64,000 nucleotides of DNA from Zonotrichia leucophrys gambelii (taxonomy: Eukaryota; Chordata; Aves; Passeriformes; Passerellidae). The stretch's first letter is position 1. Every line of letters starts with the position of its first letter. The notes under the pieces were generated by a model, which did not search any database, was not told where the DNA came from, and saw only the letters and a list, made by a program, of their open reading frames with translations. The translations under genes and the position numbers were made by a program. The stretch spans positions 71,813,216-71,877,215 of the forward strand of contig NC_088171.1 in NCBI RefSeq assembly GCF_028769735.1, given 5' to 3'. Shown here one piece after another: positions 1-14,100 of this stretch.

Positions 1-2131
1 ACAATCAATGATTACTTCTGGCAAGAGAACATGAATTAAGCTCCTTGTTTTACAATAATCTCCTAAATAATTGAGTGTTCTCAAAAAATGAAAGATAGAT
101 GTTTGCTTCTTAAATTTCTCTAAAGAATAACTATTTATATATGACTGATAAGCAAAAATGAGATAATTCAGACTAACAGAACTGCTGAACATTGGCTAGA
201 TAACAACTGTCTTATGTAAACTCAGTCTGACTATAATCAATACAAACACTGAAGGGCTCTTCTGAAGGTGATGGAGACGAGGAGAGGGAAGATGATTCAT
301 GTTGAAGGAAGAGAGGATGCTAGAAGCATTCTTAAGATGTGAGACCAAATGTCAGGAAGACATGGATAGTCAGTGGAGCTTAGAAGGAGAGCAAAGATGA
401 GTACAAACAGGTAAAATGAGATTATGAGATATTTAAAAATTAACAAACAGCAGTAGTCCCAAACCATTATACCCATGTAATACATATATACTCTCTGATA
501 AAGAAAAAACAAAACACTGTCCAAGCAGCTGTATTCTCTTCAGGAAAGTAAGAACTTGCCTTAAGAGAAGAAAGGTCAAAAATCTCAATCAAGTGACTGA
601 ACAAGATCAACAAAACCAAGATGAAAATCACTACATACATTTGATTTCATTTCTTGTTCACAACCTCAGATGATGTCAGTGTCCTAAGGTTTGCAGGTTG
701 CCTAAATAAAACATGTAGGAAAATACAGCGTTCCAAGGAAAAATGAGATGAAAGAGAGAATGTATAAAGGGCCCAAAATACAGAATATATTCCTAATGGG
801 GAAGTAAATACTACAAAAACTGTTGAAAAATAACAAGGTATATCTTGCCCAGTAAATTTAAACAGAGGCATTGAAGGCAGTAGGGAAAAATCGGATGCTG
901 TAAATCCAAAAGTAAAACATTGTGCTGTAGTGTAAAGACACCAACCCATTACAAGGACTTGAAGAGGAACCAAGCTTCTCCTTTATTGTGAATACACAAA
1001 TTTCCCCCATTCACTTCCATGTTATTAAGACAACCAGATTGATCAAATTCTTACCTTGCTTGGCACAAGGTGGTCCATTGCTGCTTGCTTTCCTGACTTT
1101 GTTATCACTCATGCTCCTAGTAGTAAAGTTCAGTGGCTTGGAGAAAATGCTCTTTCTCCACTTTTCCAAGTGGAGAACATTTCCTTACTGAAAACTGAAA
1201 TAAATTTTAAAAAATTCCCAACAAGAAAGAAAACAACAAAACAAAAATGCATATACTAACATATCACAAGGGGATTTCTGAGTTGCAGCCTGAAATATGA
1301 AAGCCTGATGAAAATCGAATGCTTGACAAGAATAAAGGAAAGCAAGAGAAAGAGCCAAGAATAATAATAATGAGTATTATTTAAAATAAATGCAGGATCC
1401 CTCTCTTTTCTCCTCACAGAACTGTAGTCACAGCTATTGAAGACAATTAAAGGCATCAGTTCAGATAAAAATCTCCATCACTATATGTTATACCCACACT
1501 CAGAGAGGATGAAAAATGATTGCTGCCTCAAGCATTGACAGCCTAAGAGGAAAGGATAAAGGACAGAAGATGAAACAGGGCACAGAGGACTTCTTGAAAG
1601 ATGCTGTATTTTTTAGATATTGAATCAACAAAGGTCTTATATACGCGCAGTCTTTCTTTGAAGACAAAGTTAAAGGTGACTGTTTCAAGATGAGTATGTG
1701 CTTAGGTGTCTTGGGGACTGGAGCCAGGTGTCTTGGCAACTAACTGACAGGACTGAGCCCAGAAGATGCTTTATCTGTCGTTGTATTGAGGATGGGCAAA
1801 GCAATAATTACAGCCTGCTAATTTTACTGATGTGAGCTTGGTATCTCTGATAAGCTCTTGTCACAGCCACTCAAAGGCACCTGAAGAGTGTCAGGTCCAT
1901 GCAGGGCTGGTCCTTTTAATATAAGTAAGAAATGGCCAAGAAATATTGAATTATGTTATGAAATATCAAAAACCTCACCTTGCAGTCACACTTCTGTGTG
2001 GTAAAGCACAGAAAAATTACTCGTGGATATAATTTCCCAGAGAATTTGGAATGCTTGAAAACACTGAATTGTTGGGTTCTACCATCCAGTGTTACATAGT
2101 TCCTGTTTGCAACAGGAAAGATGGCAGAGAG
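1..2131. other. Gene-free unique DNA
   Basis: AT-rich unique sequence with no supported gene. The short open frames on both strands overlap each other, show no recognisable domain and have no accompanying signals. I recognise no interspersed repeat here before the LTR target duplication at its right edge. Confidence 0.6.
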
Positions 2132-2137
2132 ACAAGC
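2132..2137. repeat. Left target-site duplication of solo LTR
   Basis: ACAAGC immediately before the LTR start TGTCGG; identical to 2746-2751. Confidence 0.88.
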
Positions 2138-2526
2138 TGTCGGATCTCAGGATCTGAGTCCTGAGATGCCAGGCCACTGAGAACACCCTTGGGGGGCTCG
2201 GGAGTCCTGGAATGTTGCCAGAAGTGTCTGGTGGCTGGACTTTGGTCCTACACAGGAGACGACAAGGATGAGGGCTTCACCGGGGTGAATGGTGAAGGGA
2301 TTAGTTAATTAGAGGGTGAGAAACAGGGTTTAGGATTTATGTACAGGGGGGTTTAGAGGAGTAAGATGGAGGAATTGGGGTGTGTCCTGTCCTTCTTCTT
2401 CTTTTTCTCCTCCATCTTCTTTGGTGATGGTGGCACTTTTAGATTGGTTATTACTGAAAGTGCACCCAGCAATAAGAATAAATGGTATTGGGGAAAAATG
2501 ATAAATATTGTACACGTAACAATGGG

Positions 2527-2533
2527 TATAAAG
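2527..2533 (+). promoter_or_regulatory. TATA box of the LTR promoter
   Basis: TATAAAG within the LTR, about 100 bp before its AATAAA. This is the expected position for the U3 promoter, with transcription starting near 2555. Whether it is active cannot be told from sequence. Confidence 0.65.
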
Positions 2534-2628
2534 ATACGTGGCTGCCCCGGAGGGCAGACAGTGTGCTCATGGCTGACTGCTGAGCAGATCTCTGTTCGGC
2601 TGAAAGAACATCTTTTAGATAAACAATT

Positions 2629-2634
2629 AATAAA
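2629..2634 (+). terminator. Polyadenylation signal of the LTR
   Basis: AATAAA downstream of the LTR TATA box. It marks the end of the R region and confirms the plus orientation. Confidence 0.65.
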
Positions 2635-2745
2635 CATAAAAACCGAAAGAAGAACTGAAGCCTCTTCTCGTCCTTCGATACGCGGGTTGTCCCAAGGCCA
2701 CCTCGGGCCTTTCCAGGCCCCTCAAACAGCCGAGAAAACCCGACA

Positions 2746-2751
2746 ACAAGC
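2746..2751. repeat. Right target-site duplication of solo LTR
   Basis: ACAAGC immediately after the LTR end CCGACA; identical to 2132-2137. The two copies have not diverged, which suggests a fairly young insertion. Confidence 0.88.
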
Positions 2752-3643
2752 TGTCCAGTGGGTGGTACAAATTAGCAAAGAAACATTTAAAAAAGACATA
2801 AATATAGAAAATATCCCACATTTTTCCTGCTTAATTCTCAAGTGCCACAAATTCTGTTGTACTCTTGCATACTTTCTCAGCTGCATCATCTGAGTTGGAA
2901 GACCTCAAATTGCATCTGGGATTCTGTATATACCTGGATTAAACAGCATGTACTCCCCAGAGACAAAGGAGTCAGGATACATTTGGTGAGCAAGGATTTC
3001 CTTAACAAAGACACAAAATATACAGAAAAAGGCACCCTAACAAAACCTGCTCTGCAACATCTCCCATCAATGGCAACGCAGAGGGCATGGGGAGAGAGAG
3101 GGGGCAAGGTTCAGGGAAAGAAAACAGTTGCTTGCAACAGTTTAGAGAAAAGTCATAGAGAAAAGACTGGATTTTCTACCAGAGAAGGCAGATAAAATCA
3201 GCAACAATTGATGACTGGGGATGCCATTTTACCTATGAAGTTTGCATTTCCTCAGGTAACAACAAACCCCAAAATAATCAGCAAAAACCCCATGAGTTCT
3301 GTGTAGCTTGGCTCTGTTGGATAATATTTATTTTGTCCTCAGGTACTTGAGCCTTTGAAACCATATTTTTTTACAAGTCTCTAAATTTTATGCTCTCATG
3401 AAACTATGGATCCTTAATGAGATTTATAAAAGGGTTTCTGCTATAACATATCAAATAAGGGGTAAGTAGTGCAGCTCTGTATCTCTCTTCTATACAGTTC
3501 TTTCTTGGGGTATCTGTAGCAACGGTTGTCTTCCAATTAGTTGGTTGCTGATAGGAGCTTTCTAATCTCGCAACTCCAACAGGAGGAAATACCTCCTAAA
3601 AGCTGGTCAGCAGCATCCTTCACACTATGAGGCATTTCTCTAT
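2752..3643. other. Gene-free DNA between LTR and CR1
   Basis: AT-rich unique sequence. Open frames here, including one of 117 codons at 2842-3195, are unrecognisable and overlap frames on the other strand. Nothing else seen. Confidence 0.5.
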
Positions 3644-3815
3644 GTAGAAAAAGTTTCACCAAACCTGAAGGTGTTTAGATGATGTTTAGATTTGTTTGGG
3701 ACACACCACATGGTTGGAACGTGACTTAGTCATGAACACAGCAGTGCTGGATTAATGCTGGACTCAATGATCTTAGAGGTTTTTTTCCAGACTATATGAT
3801 TCTATGATTCTCTGA
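3644..3815 (+). mobile_element. CR1 LINE fragment, 3' end
   Basis: The right part has the characteristic CR1 3' terminus: a GGACTCAATGATCTTAGAGG block followed by a pyrimidine run and the terminal ATGATTCTATGATTC repeat. The left part keeps a weaker match to the end of the CR1 coding region (AGAAAAAGTTTCACC, then GAAGGTGTTTAG) with an apparent internal deletion. CR1 is the main avian non-LTR retrotransposon; copies are usually 5'-truncated and lack a poly-A tail, as here. It is too short and diverged to be active. The left boundary is approximate. Confidence 0.85.
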
Positions 3816-5671
3816 TTTTTCAGTTTTTTTGGTGACTGTCTGATGAAGTAGAACCACCCACTTTTGCTATTGACAGAAAATATTTAGAAAGAACTGTGTT
3901 AGGAATGGAAGAAATTGCAGTAGTTCCTCATTACTTAAAAGAATTGCATGATTACATGAAAGAATGGAAAAATAGGAATAAAGAAGAAAAATGATGGGAA
4001 ACTTATGTATCAAAAGAAAACAAAGCCTTAGCAATAATGTCACCTGAATACTATTGCCCATGCAATTTTTAGATATCATCTTTTCTGTCTTCTGAATAAA
4101 AATGATGCCACAAACCAGCAATAATGAACTCAGAGGAATGAGATTTCTTTTTTATAGTTCTTTGCTGGAACATTTCAGGACTTGCATTGCTTCTAGTTTT
4201 TAAGAGTGGCTTTATTTAACTAGCAGTTTGTAAAAAGCATGCTTTTCTTCACCTCCCTGCACACTTCACACTGGGACAGGAAAAGAAATGAAAAGTGAGA
4301 CCCACACGCACTAAGAAAGAGGAGGTGAAAGAAATAATATATATGTCCCTGAAGGAAAGAACCATGTTAGAAATAAAGATGAAAACTAGAGTAGATTTCA
4401 AAACTTCTCAAACATATGAGATGGTTTGTATTAAAAATGAGAAGGAGCACATTCCTAAGTTTTCATACTTAGTTTTACTTTCTCTTTCAACTTTGCCAAT
4501 GTTCTCTGCTAGTAGAAGTATACATTTCTAATAAAAGAATTGCATTTAATATTAATAAGATATCTTTCACCTGTCACCTTCAAGTTCCTTCACAAAATGT
4601 GGTTCTCACAGTTTTTCATAGTCAGATGAACAGGGCAGTTTAATTAGGTCCATCTCACTCTAGTAAAAGAGAGGAAGAGAAGCTACACAACCCATATTCC
4701 AAACACTTGTGTTGAGTGTTGACTCTGAACTCATTACTACACATACATACAGTGGTGCAGTTCAAATTCCTGGCACAAGCAGTTCAACCAGAAATGGAAA
4801 AGAGAATAAACACTGGTGCATGTTGAGACATCAGACTTAATAAGACCAAATTCAATTTGATATTTTGCTGTAGGTGTTAAAGAGTTAAAGTCAAGGCACT
4901 CTCTGTGCTTGCAGCTGTCATGAATCTGGTATCATTATGAACATAATTACATCAAACACAGGCTCCTTAGATGCTGCTGCAAATCTAGGAATCAAGGCTC
5001 AATTAAAGGGACTTGAACAGCAGGGACTCAATCCTCACAGATGTCATGGTGACAAAGAAGTTCACATGCAAGGCTTTTGACCCATGGTCCTTTGCTTTAC
5101 ATGAGGCAACCTTTCAGCAGTTACTTGCTCCAGACTTCTCACCTCCATTTAATCCCACATGCCAAAGGGCTGATCAGCCTGGGATGATTTAGGTCACCAG
5201 GCTCACACTATCACTGCTGACTACCATTCCTCAAGACTACAGCCCTCATGCTGGCACCCTCCTGTTGCTATTACCTGTAGGCAATGCAGTGGAGTTTCAG
5301 CATCACCATGCTTCAGCTGCAGCCTTCTCTTCTGACTGTTGGCACAGTTTCCCTTCTGAAGCACTTCTGCCCCACTGTGCCTGCCCTGGCCATGGAAGAA
5401 CAAGCAGCCGAGAGGTCTTGGATGCAACTTTCCTTCTTGGGGCAAGGATGTTCCATTCACCAAAGCTGTTTGGGCAGGGAAGGACAATGGTAAGAACACA
5501 AAAGATATTTGTCTTTCCCATCCACTGTTTTAGCCCAGAATGTTTAACATTAATATGAGTCTTAAACAAACCTCTCTGACAAATCTTCAACATCTTCCAC
5601 AGACTTCAGAAAAAGCTTCAGAGGCTATCCTGAAACTCATGAAGTAGTGCAAAAAAACCCTCAAATATCTC

Positions 5672-5702
5672 AAAAAAAAAAAAAAAGAAAAAAACCCCAA
5701 AA
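5672..5702. repeat. A-rich low-complexity tract
   Basis: A run of 15 A residues followed by mixed A and C-rich sequence. No retrocopy body or target duplication is apparent, so it is treated as simple sequence. Confidence 0.7.
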
Positions 5703-8134
5703 CCAAAGCTCTGTAGCACTTCTCTTCAGTTTCATATTACCATGCAATTTTTTTACTCTTTAATAATGTTTGTCAAGAAAGGCACCTAGGAAAAATGTCC
5801 CAAGGAAGACCATCAAAATTTAGACATGGTCTCTTTATGCAGGTTTATTGAACAAAAATAAAAGATGATGAGTAAATATTTGTCCTGTTAAATCTGACTA
5901 GGCATTTTACACAATCCTTATACAAGTACTGAATAAGATGGGAGACGTGATTTTGACATTGGTTCCATCCTCTAACACAAGAGATTTTGATTTTTATTGC
6001 CATGAATAGTTACACAGACAGAGAAAGGAAGAGGCAGAGTGAGAATTTCAGTGTACAAATATTTATATTCACAAGTTAAAAACTGATACAGTCATCTACT
6101 ACACAAGGCAGTGTCTTACACTGCATTTCATTGCCTAAACAGCTAGAAATTGAGATCAGACTTCCCACAGGATTAAAAGTATGCATGGAATCTGCCCATG
6201 TTTAAAGTACCAGAGAGGCAGATAAAAGTTTGAATGTCATGAGACTGTAAAGGAAAAAGAAAATCAGAGAAAGGTCATTGGAGGCCAGTGAGCGAGAGTC
6301 TAAAGACAGCTTGCAGAACAAGAAGTTCATTTAAACACAGTAATTTGAAAACAGGCACAACAGGAGACGATCTATATTATCTTTTATTTGCTGAATCTTT
6401 TTGCTTTTACTACTGCCAATTCCTCCCCTGCAGTTTAGACCTGGCAGCTAAATCTCCGTTGCTTTCCAGCAGCTTTCAGAAAACAGATAAGAAACCAAGC
6501 TAGCAAAGAAATAGGCTAAAGTGCTCTCACTTTCTCACTCATTCTCTGTTCAAGTGCAGTGAGTGAATCTCTACAGCATCATCTAGGGGCTTGGGAACTC
6601 TTGACAGCAGAAGTCTTATACTGGCCTAGAAATGTCCAACTCTATGACTACCATAAACTTCTTATAATGGTTTCCTAAGTTATTATATACTTTTTAGCTG
6701 TATTGTGTATATCTTGGCAAAATAATGAGACTTAGTCCATACTCAGACCCCACAATGAAGACACTCTCTTGACGTGCAAGGCTCTGGAGTAGTTTGGACC
6801 CTGCAGAGAGAAAAATGAGGAAAAAACCTGCAGATACTATCTCGATGGCAAAATCATTCTGCAGTGAAAAACTCATAATACTTTACACAAAGTATATTTT
6901 ACACAGAAGTTATACACAAAAGTGCTTTAAAAAGAAAAAAGGCAGCATACGGACTAGTCTGTTGTTGTGCATTTGTTGACAGACTTTTATTTTTCATAGA
7001 AATAAATATCTACCGGGTCCAAATGTTCTCATGCTATTAAGAAACATTTCCCTCACATCCTTTTTAGAAACAGCTGCTGCATTCCATGTGGACTACAAAA
7101 CCAATCTTTTTAAGCTATCAGTGTTTGTGCTTGAATCCAGTTACTTTTGCACTTTGTTGACTCTGCTTTAAAGTCTTAAAAATAAATCAGCAATTCATTC
7201 TGCACATCTTTACACCTTAGAAAATTGTTGAAATGCTATAATGAGGAGAGAGAATTGGAGAGCATGTACTGTGTTAAATGTACTTGTGATCACTGACTAC
7301 AGTGGGAGTACTGTGCATTGTCCTTGCTTTGTAAAACCATGAACCTTTGAGCCTGCATCCTGCTGTCTATCATGATGGAACACTGCAAAGCAAAACCTAG
7401 CTTAGAGGTCCAGAGACCTTGTCTTCTTTTCTTTCTCAAGTGGTAAGTTACACTCTGTTGCTACAACAACTGAACTTGTAAAGTCCAAAATGAGATCCAG
7501 CTTTGGTTCTCTCACTAATATTTCTTTATGGTCCTTCACAGCGTAAATTCTCTAATTTCAATAATTCTGGTCTTAGATGAATGGTTGAGTCCTGCTTACT
7601 TCCTTTCCTTCAAGAATTTCTTCCTATACCTTCCTTACTAGAAGTGATATGCCTGTGATTTTCTGTTCAAATGCTACTCTTTGTTGTTGAGATAGAGACC
7701 CAACTATCAAAATGAAATTTACAGGCAGTTTTCAGCTCTTGTAATCAGAGCTGAAAATATTAATTTCAGACTAGACTTTCATTTCTCTCCTTGGCTCCTC
7801 TCAGCACAGAGGGAAAGAAGGCTTTCTAGAATGCCTTCGTAATCACTGCTTACTGTTCTGCCATCCTTGGAAAGGAGGGCTTAGCATTCCTCATTCGCAA
7901 GTGCAGTCCTCAGTGTGTATTTATTCTGAACAACAAGGTGTTTTCTAAATTTACTAATTTTGTTTGTTATGTTTGCATAGTCCATACCACTAATCTACTG
8001 ACTATTTTGGTAAAAGTGTGGGATAAGACTTTCATTCTCTGATCTACAGATCTGAAAACCTTTTTTGTGTCAGAGGAGACGTGGAACTGGAGATGATCAA
8101 CCATTTGTCAAGTTTAATTCAGTATGACCTGAAA

Positions 8135-8166
8135 ATTTCTCAGGAACAAAATTTCTCAGGAACAAA
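8135..8166 (+). repeat. Exact 16-bp tandem duplication
   Basis: ATTTCTCAGGAACAAA occurs twice in direct succession with no mismatch. Probably a recent slippage or end-joining duplication. Confidence 0.9.
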
Positions 8167-11100
8167 AAGCTTAAGTTCTTCTCTCAAACAGGATAGGCTA
8201 GTCAAGAAATATCTGCTATTTGGCACATTTAAAAAAATCTTGAAAAGCTGTCTACATGACCCAAAAAGCACCTAATCAAAGCCTGCAAAAATTTTTTTAC
8301 ATTCAAGGTGTCTAATCATGATCCCATTAATAGAAAACTTCCAGAAGCTTAATGAGAGAGTGAGATTTGGTTGGCTTTTTCAGCATTGCTGGAATGGGTA
8401 TGCAATCAACTTCAAACTGGATTTAATTCAAAAAGTAATTCTGAAAAGATATTGATACAAAGGGACCAATGCAAAAACCTACAAGTCTGTAGGAGCCTTT
8501 CAATTGCACAAAGACCACGACTTGAAATGAATTCATTGCAGGCTTTGGTTTTAACTTAGGAAAAACGTCATGAAACTATAAAAGAATAACATCATTTTAT
8601 AGAGACATAAAATCTCAAGGAGACCTGAGACACCCCAAGTCTTCCTCTGTACTCATAATCCAAAGAAAACAGATGACAATGCTGGTATTACTCCAGGGGG
8701 GAAGCTGTACAAGTACAAGCAAAGCATTAAAAAATCATTATTCAACATTGAAAGGTAAAAGGGTGATTTCACTTGATTCACTGGAATGTAAGAAGAGAAG
8801 ACTCAAAATGTTGTTAACTATGTTGTTTTTTGGTATGATAGAAAGTGCAAAGTAAAACACTTCTGCTTGCAGAAGTTTTCTTAAACTCTTAAAGCTAACT
8901 GGGTACATGCAAGTTGTTCAGTTACTTCAGTGTTGAGAAGGAATAACTAAAATAGTAATAATTTCCTTTTTTTCCTAATTGCAATGGCTATAAATCCCAG
9001 AAAAGAATTTTGTGAATGGGTCAATGCATTAGGTCTGCAAGCTAAATTACTTAAGCTGCCATCAGGCTGTAAAAATCTACAATAAACAAAACACCTCTAC
9101 AAAAATAAAACACCTCTAGCTCATTAGATTAAAAGTAACTATAAATACTAAGTGTTGTTGTAAATGGTACCCACTTTTGGATATGTCAGCTGGTTTTTGA
9201 AGTCTTACTTAAGATTTATTTCTTAAAGGACACTGGCATGTTTTCTTGTTACAGTGTACTAATACCTCACGAAAAAGCATTTAAAACAGGAATTGAGGGA
9301 GCATCTATTAATAGCAAAATACAGCTTTGTTCACACTCTATTTGCATTTTTTAATAAAATTTTTTCCTTGTGTTCCTAAAAAATTTACTTGTTTTGAAAA
9401 AGAAAACTGTCAAACTTGGGAAGTAGCAGATACGATTTCAGTAATCAAATGCAGCATTTTAAAGTGATTTTTTATAAAGCAAACGTAGACCCACATAAGT
9501 TCTAAAAAGAAAATTTTAATGAATAAATCACTGTTTTCAAACTCATCCTTCATGTCTGATTGCAAGGTATTAGTGCAAAATAAGATGAAACAAAAGAAAG
9601 AAAATTGTTTCCTTCCTCCATTCCCATCCACTCAGTCATTCTGCAGTTCTGGGATTTGCTGCCTTTGTAGAAAACGCTTAGGAAAGCTGTGGTATTAATG
9701 AACATGAACAAACTTCTCAGAGAGGTTCTGGGGAGGCTCAAAGAAGGGGAATTCATTTATTGGTCATAAAGACCCAATATTTCTGAAATCCCACTGCTGC
9801 AATACCATTTATGAAGCTGCAAACTTCCATCCCAGGACTTTACTAAAACACAGGAAAGACAGCCTGTTACATTTTCTGTACTTGCTCACGAACACAAAGG
9901 TCATATCTATCCATACCTAAGTGGAAGACCTACCTAAAAAAATGGGTATAGTTCATGTGAAGTTCAACCCTGTTTAAAGGACTAATTAAGGAAATCCTCA
10001 GTGTGTAATACAAGTATTTACTGTGGGCACAGTTGTAAGAAGCCACCCAGACAAATTTGAAAGCATTCATGGTCCATGACACTGCAATGCAAGCCAGGAT
10101 TGGTCCAGCTGTGGCACAGACTTGTTAACAAAAAGGGACATTTAGCAGAGACAATGATTCCTGCAACTATGTATTTGCCAGACACTGACTAGCTCCCATC
10201 CAGCCGATACATATGGAAAGTCTGTGCCTGCTCTGACGTGCCCTTTGTCAGTGTCAGGGACTCCTTAGCACCGCTTCCCTATTTGTCTAAATCCTTGTAC
10301 TGCGCCCATCACAGAGGTGGCGCAGCATACTCCCTGCTACAGACAGCTATTCTGTGGCACTTGTGGGTTTAATTTGTCTATTTTGTACAAACTGCATGGT
10401 ATTTAAACAGCCCTGTCTTGAAGCTTCAAAACCTGCATGTACATCCCTTTAAGTCATGTTACTGAGGACGAGCTAGTAAAGATTCTGTTTCCCTCTCTGT
10501 TCTTCTCCCTTGATTAATAGTGACAGCTGAAAGAAAGTGGCAGAAGGCCAAACAATCAAAGGGCATAGCAATAACAGTTCTGTTGCCCTGCAATTCACAA
10601 ATTATTTCATTATCTTTCAACATTGCAATCAGGCAAGTCCAATACTGTGCCAGCTGCCTGGGTTACAGACATTCAGGTAGGTTTGATCTGATTAACGTCC
10701 ACTCTGAAGAAAACTTTTGCTAGTTCTAAGAGTTGACAAACCACTGGAAAATTTGATATCTTTTCTTCAAAGACCATGTCAATATACTTGACTGCAGAGA
10801 AATAATTTTTGTGCAAGCATTGCAGTCTGCTGGGTTTGAAAGATCTGAGTGCTCATGTTTTGCATCCGTTAAAAAATGGAATGCATTTTTCTACCTATTT
10901 TATAAGCTGATTGTCAATGTACTTCAAAAAAGACAAGTAGAAAATATATTTCATGATGTTTTTAAATCATCTTCTTATGGGCTTGCTGAGATTGACAGCT
11001 CTGAAGAAAAAGAAACATTCTTCATTTGAAATTAAATAGAATAACTTGGAATATCTGAAATTGTCAGGAGGCTTTTTGAAAGGATGTCCTTATGCATGTA

Positions 11101-14100
11101 ACTGCAAGTCCATCTGTTGTTTTAATTTGTCTCTCTAATAATTCCCTGGAGTTCCACTTGGTTTGAATGTTAGAATAAACAGAAAGGAATCAAACCACGC
11201 ATTCTTTAAACAAAATTTATCCAAAAATACAGTGCTGTGCATTAGCTCTTGCCTGTGTCAGCCTCATTTCAAGTTTTGCTGTTTTCATTAACATTTACTG
11301 AGCATCTATTTAAAGAAAATGTATTCATGCCAAGAGTTGATGTGCCTTAAACAGAATTTTATACAGTTAGGAACTTAAAAATAGTTGAAGTATGCAGCTT
11401 TTTAAAACAGCTGAATAAACCATTTCATCTATTTGCACTTCCGGATGTTCCTAAATTGTAATTTTTCACTAATATGTATTTTAACTTTAAAAATTGTTGG
11501 AAATAATAAAAAAAAAATAAAGGCAATTTGTTTACCTGATTTCAAGTCATCTTTATTTGGATAAACAAAGAATAATAAACTGCATATTAACAATATTCCT
11601 AGCACTGATGCATGATTTATCTTGCTGTGTACAAATTAGTGAAATGTGAAAACTTAATACAACTTTTTCAAAGTCTAAGAAAATATTACTAGCTCTGTCT
11701 TAGTTCTGGAAATACTGAGGATCCAGACTGATTTAAAGGAAGCTTTTTAATTGCATTTAAATGGTAATTAAAAGAAAACTATAAACTGATTCTTTAACTT
11801 ATATGAACTGATGGCTTACATCATTCTGCAATTAGAAATAAAATCAAATATTTTCTTCTAAACTACCAATGGCATAGCAACCCAAAGAGGCAGTCTCCAA
11901 AATTTTTCAAGTTCTCCCTCTAGCCTAAATTCTGTTATTTGTGTAGATTAATCGAATGTTTCAAACTGAAGCCAAATCCTGATCTTCGGAATTGATAGAA
12001 ATGTATTGGAACCAATATGCCTGAGGCTGTCATACCTGCAAAACTGTATCTTGCATTGTATCACCTCCCTCTGTTAAAATTAATATTTGGAGTGAATATT
12101 TGGAATTGGTTTCTAAAATTGTCTACTAAAATATAACTTGCCCTTTGTTTTCACATATTAAGGTCAATTATTTTTGTAACTGACCAGAAGAATCCGACAG
12201 AATCTAATGAAGGAAACATCATTCTCACTCATGTGTCATATGGAATTTACTAGCACTTACAGATACATCATTAAAAATCTTAAAATGTCTAAAAAAGATC
12301 AAAGTAGTCAACAAGGCACCTTAATTTATGGGGTTTTTTTTAATGTCCATTTTAAATCCAGCTTAACTGCTGAGCAATCATTCTGGACTTTATCTGCCCA
12401 CTTCCACAAGTTATGCTCCATTCAGGTGAATTTGAATTGGCACACCCAGAGGCATCTGCATATGCCTGTTCAGTTTCAGCTGGGCACGGACACGCACTCC
12501 TGGACATGGAAAGTATTCTTTAGGAAACTCAGAACATGTTACAGGTTCTTAGGAGTGCCTGTGCTCTGACTGTTTCCATGACTTCAAAGTCAAATCTTCA
12601 CTTGGGTGGAACTGGCACAATCTTGGCATAAACAGCAGATGAGAAGATTGGAGGACACAGAAAGGAGGAGAGAAACAGAAGTCTCAGATTTGAAGTTCTA
12701 TTTAATCTCCTCAGTTACCTAAAACACACACTTCTGTAGAGGCCATGGACAAACATTCTCCAGTCTTCACCTGTGCTTGCTAAAGATCTTCCACACGTGT
12801 CTCCCTGAACCAATATTCCTGGACAGGCTACCAGGGCCCACTGATAACCCTGAAACGGTTAACTACTAAAAAGTAGACAAAGGCCATGACTGGCTATCTA
12901 AAAGTGGTTTTAGCAGCTCAGACTATTTTAACCCACAGGTGAGAGGGAGACAGCTCAGTTGGTACACAAGCAGTGCTGATAATATCTCACAGATATCCCA
13001 CAAGTCTAACACAAAGGATCACAGAAGCTGGATGAGACCAGCAGCTTTTTCCAGCTATTTGGAAAGGTAATCCTAGGGAGAATCTTAATATAAAGTGCAA
13101 GCCAAGGAGATATTGTTACTATTTTTGCTTTATTTATTTTCCCAGCAATGCATACAGTCATGTCTGATTTTTGATATCTGTCTACTGAAGCCTTCCTTAT
13201 TCAATGCCATTATGACTAAAACACATCATTTCATATTGTTTTTACAATACTTTGCAGCCTAAGCACCTCACTCTCCAGCAGCTTTGCTCATAACTGCATT
13301 AGTTTTACCATCCAGTATCACCACATTCCACTGACTCTGCTTATATCAGCAGCTTATAAATGGATAATGTCCCTCTCCCAACCTCCATGAGGTAAAACTG
13401 TTATAAAAGCTGTGAACAGTGAAGTATGTAAAAACGGCAGGCAGTCCAGCACGGCGTGCTTACTCCAGCAGAGATGCCAGAGCAAAGTCAGGCTGAATCC
13501 TGCTTTCAAAGGCACAGACAGCCTCTGCCAAGAGTTGCCAAAACCTGCATACTGAAATTCAAACATAAAATTTCAACCTGTCCGCCTCCATCAGCCCTTG
13601 GTCACCGGTGGACCTGCTCCATTTGCAGCTGTTAAAGAGATAAAGCATGATCCTTGAGGTAATATATTGTGCACTGCTAGGTGTCCAAACAAATACAGAA
13701 GAAATAACAATCAGCTTCCCAAGAGGGGTAATAATGATTCCTGAAGGCAAAAGTACACTAATTGTGACTGTGACGAACATGGCTGCTTTAGGTTGTCTGA
13801 GAAACTAAAGGAGGCTAATAAATATGTGGAAAAGACAACACGTAAAGGTGAATTAGTGAGGGGAAGAAAGAAGAATTATACTTCTTCCATCAGAAGGGTC
13901 TGCTCAACTGTAGTCTGTATAAGGTTTCACTGAACTAGAGCACCTCCTTAAAATATGCACGTTGCTCCTTGCTACAGAGAAATAATCAGGGAGTGCGAGA
14001 GGGGAAGGCTGAATTTAAGTTCTACATTTTCCCTGCTTCCTTCTGAAGCAGCATGCTTATTTAGGGCCTCTTATGGGCTGCTGTGACTAATGCCATAGTC

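Larger units (their letters stand above)
2138..2745 (+). mobile_element. Solo LTR of an endogenous retrovirus (ERVK-like)
   Basis: A 608-bp long terminal repeat with no internal retroviral sequence on either side. It begins TGTCGG and ends CCGACA, a perfect 6-bp terminal inverted repeat. It is flanked by identical 6-bp direct repeats ACAAGC (2132-2137 and 2746-2751), as left by integrase. A TATA box (2527-2533) and an AATAAA signal (2629-2634) about 100 bp apart set its orientation and place U3 at about 2138-2555, R up to about 2650 and U5 up to 2745. A 6-bp duplication is typical of class II (ERVK/alpha/beta-like) elements, and the sequence resembles songbird ERVK LTRs as I remember them; the exact family is not resolved. 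A solo LTR normally arises by recombination between the two LTRs of a provirus. Open frames crossing it are incidental. Structure very sure; class likely. Confidence 0.9.

Noticed and set aside
2366..2893. 175-codon plus-strand open frame
   Set aside because: It starts in the U3 of the solo LTR and runs past its right end into host DNA. It overlaps minus-strand frames and matches no retroviral protein region; LTRs of this kind do not encode it.
5672..5702. Possible poly-A tail of a processed pseudogene
   Set aside because: No recognisable cDNA-like body lies upstream and no flanking duplication was seen.
12207..12569. 120-codon plus-strand open frame
   Set aside because: No recognisable domain, codon pattern or splice context; within chance expectation.
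13010..13070. Possible further CR1 fragment (GGATCACAGAAGCTGGATG)
   Set aside because: Only a short superficial similarity; the diagnostic 3' repeat and neighbouring CR1 blocks are missing.
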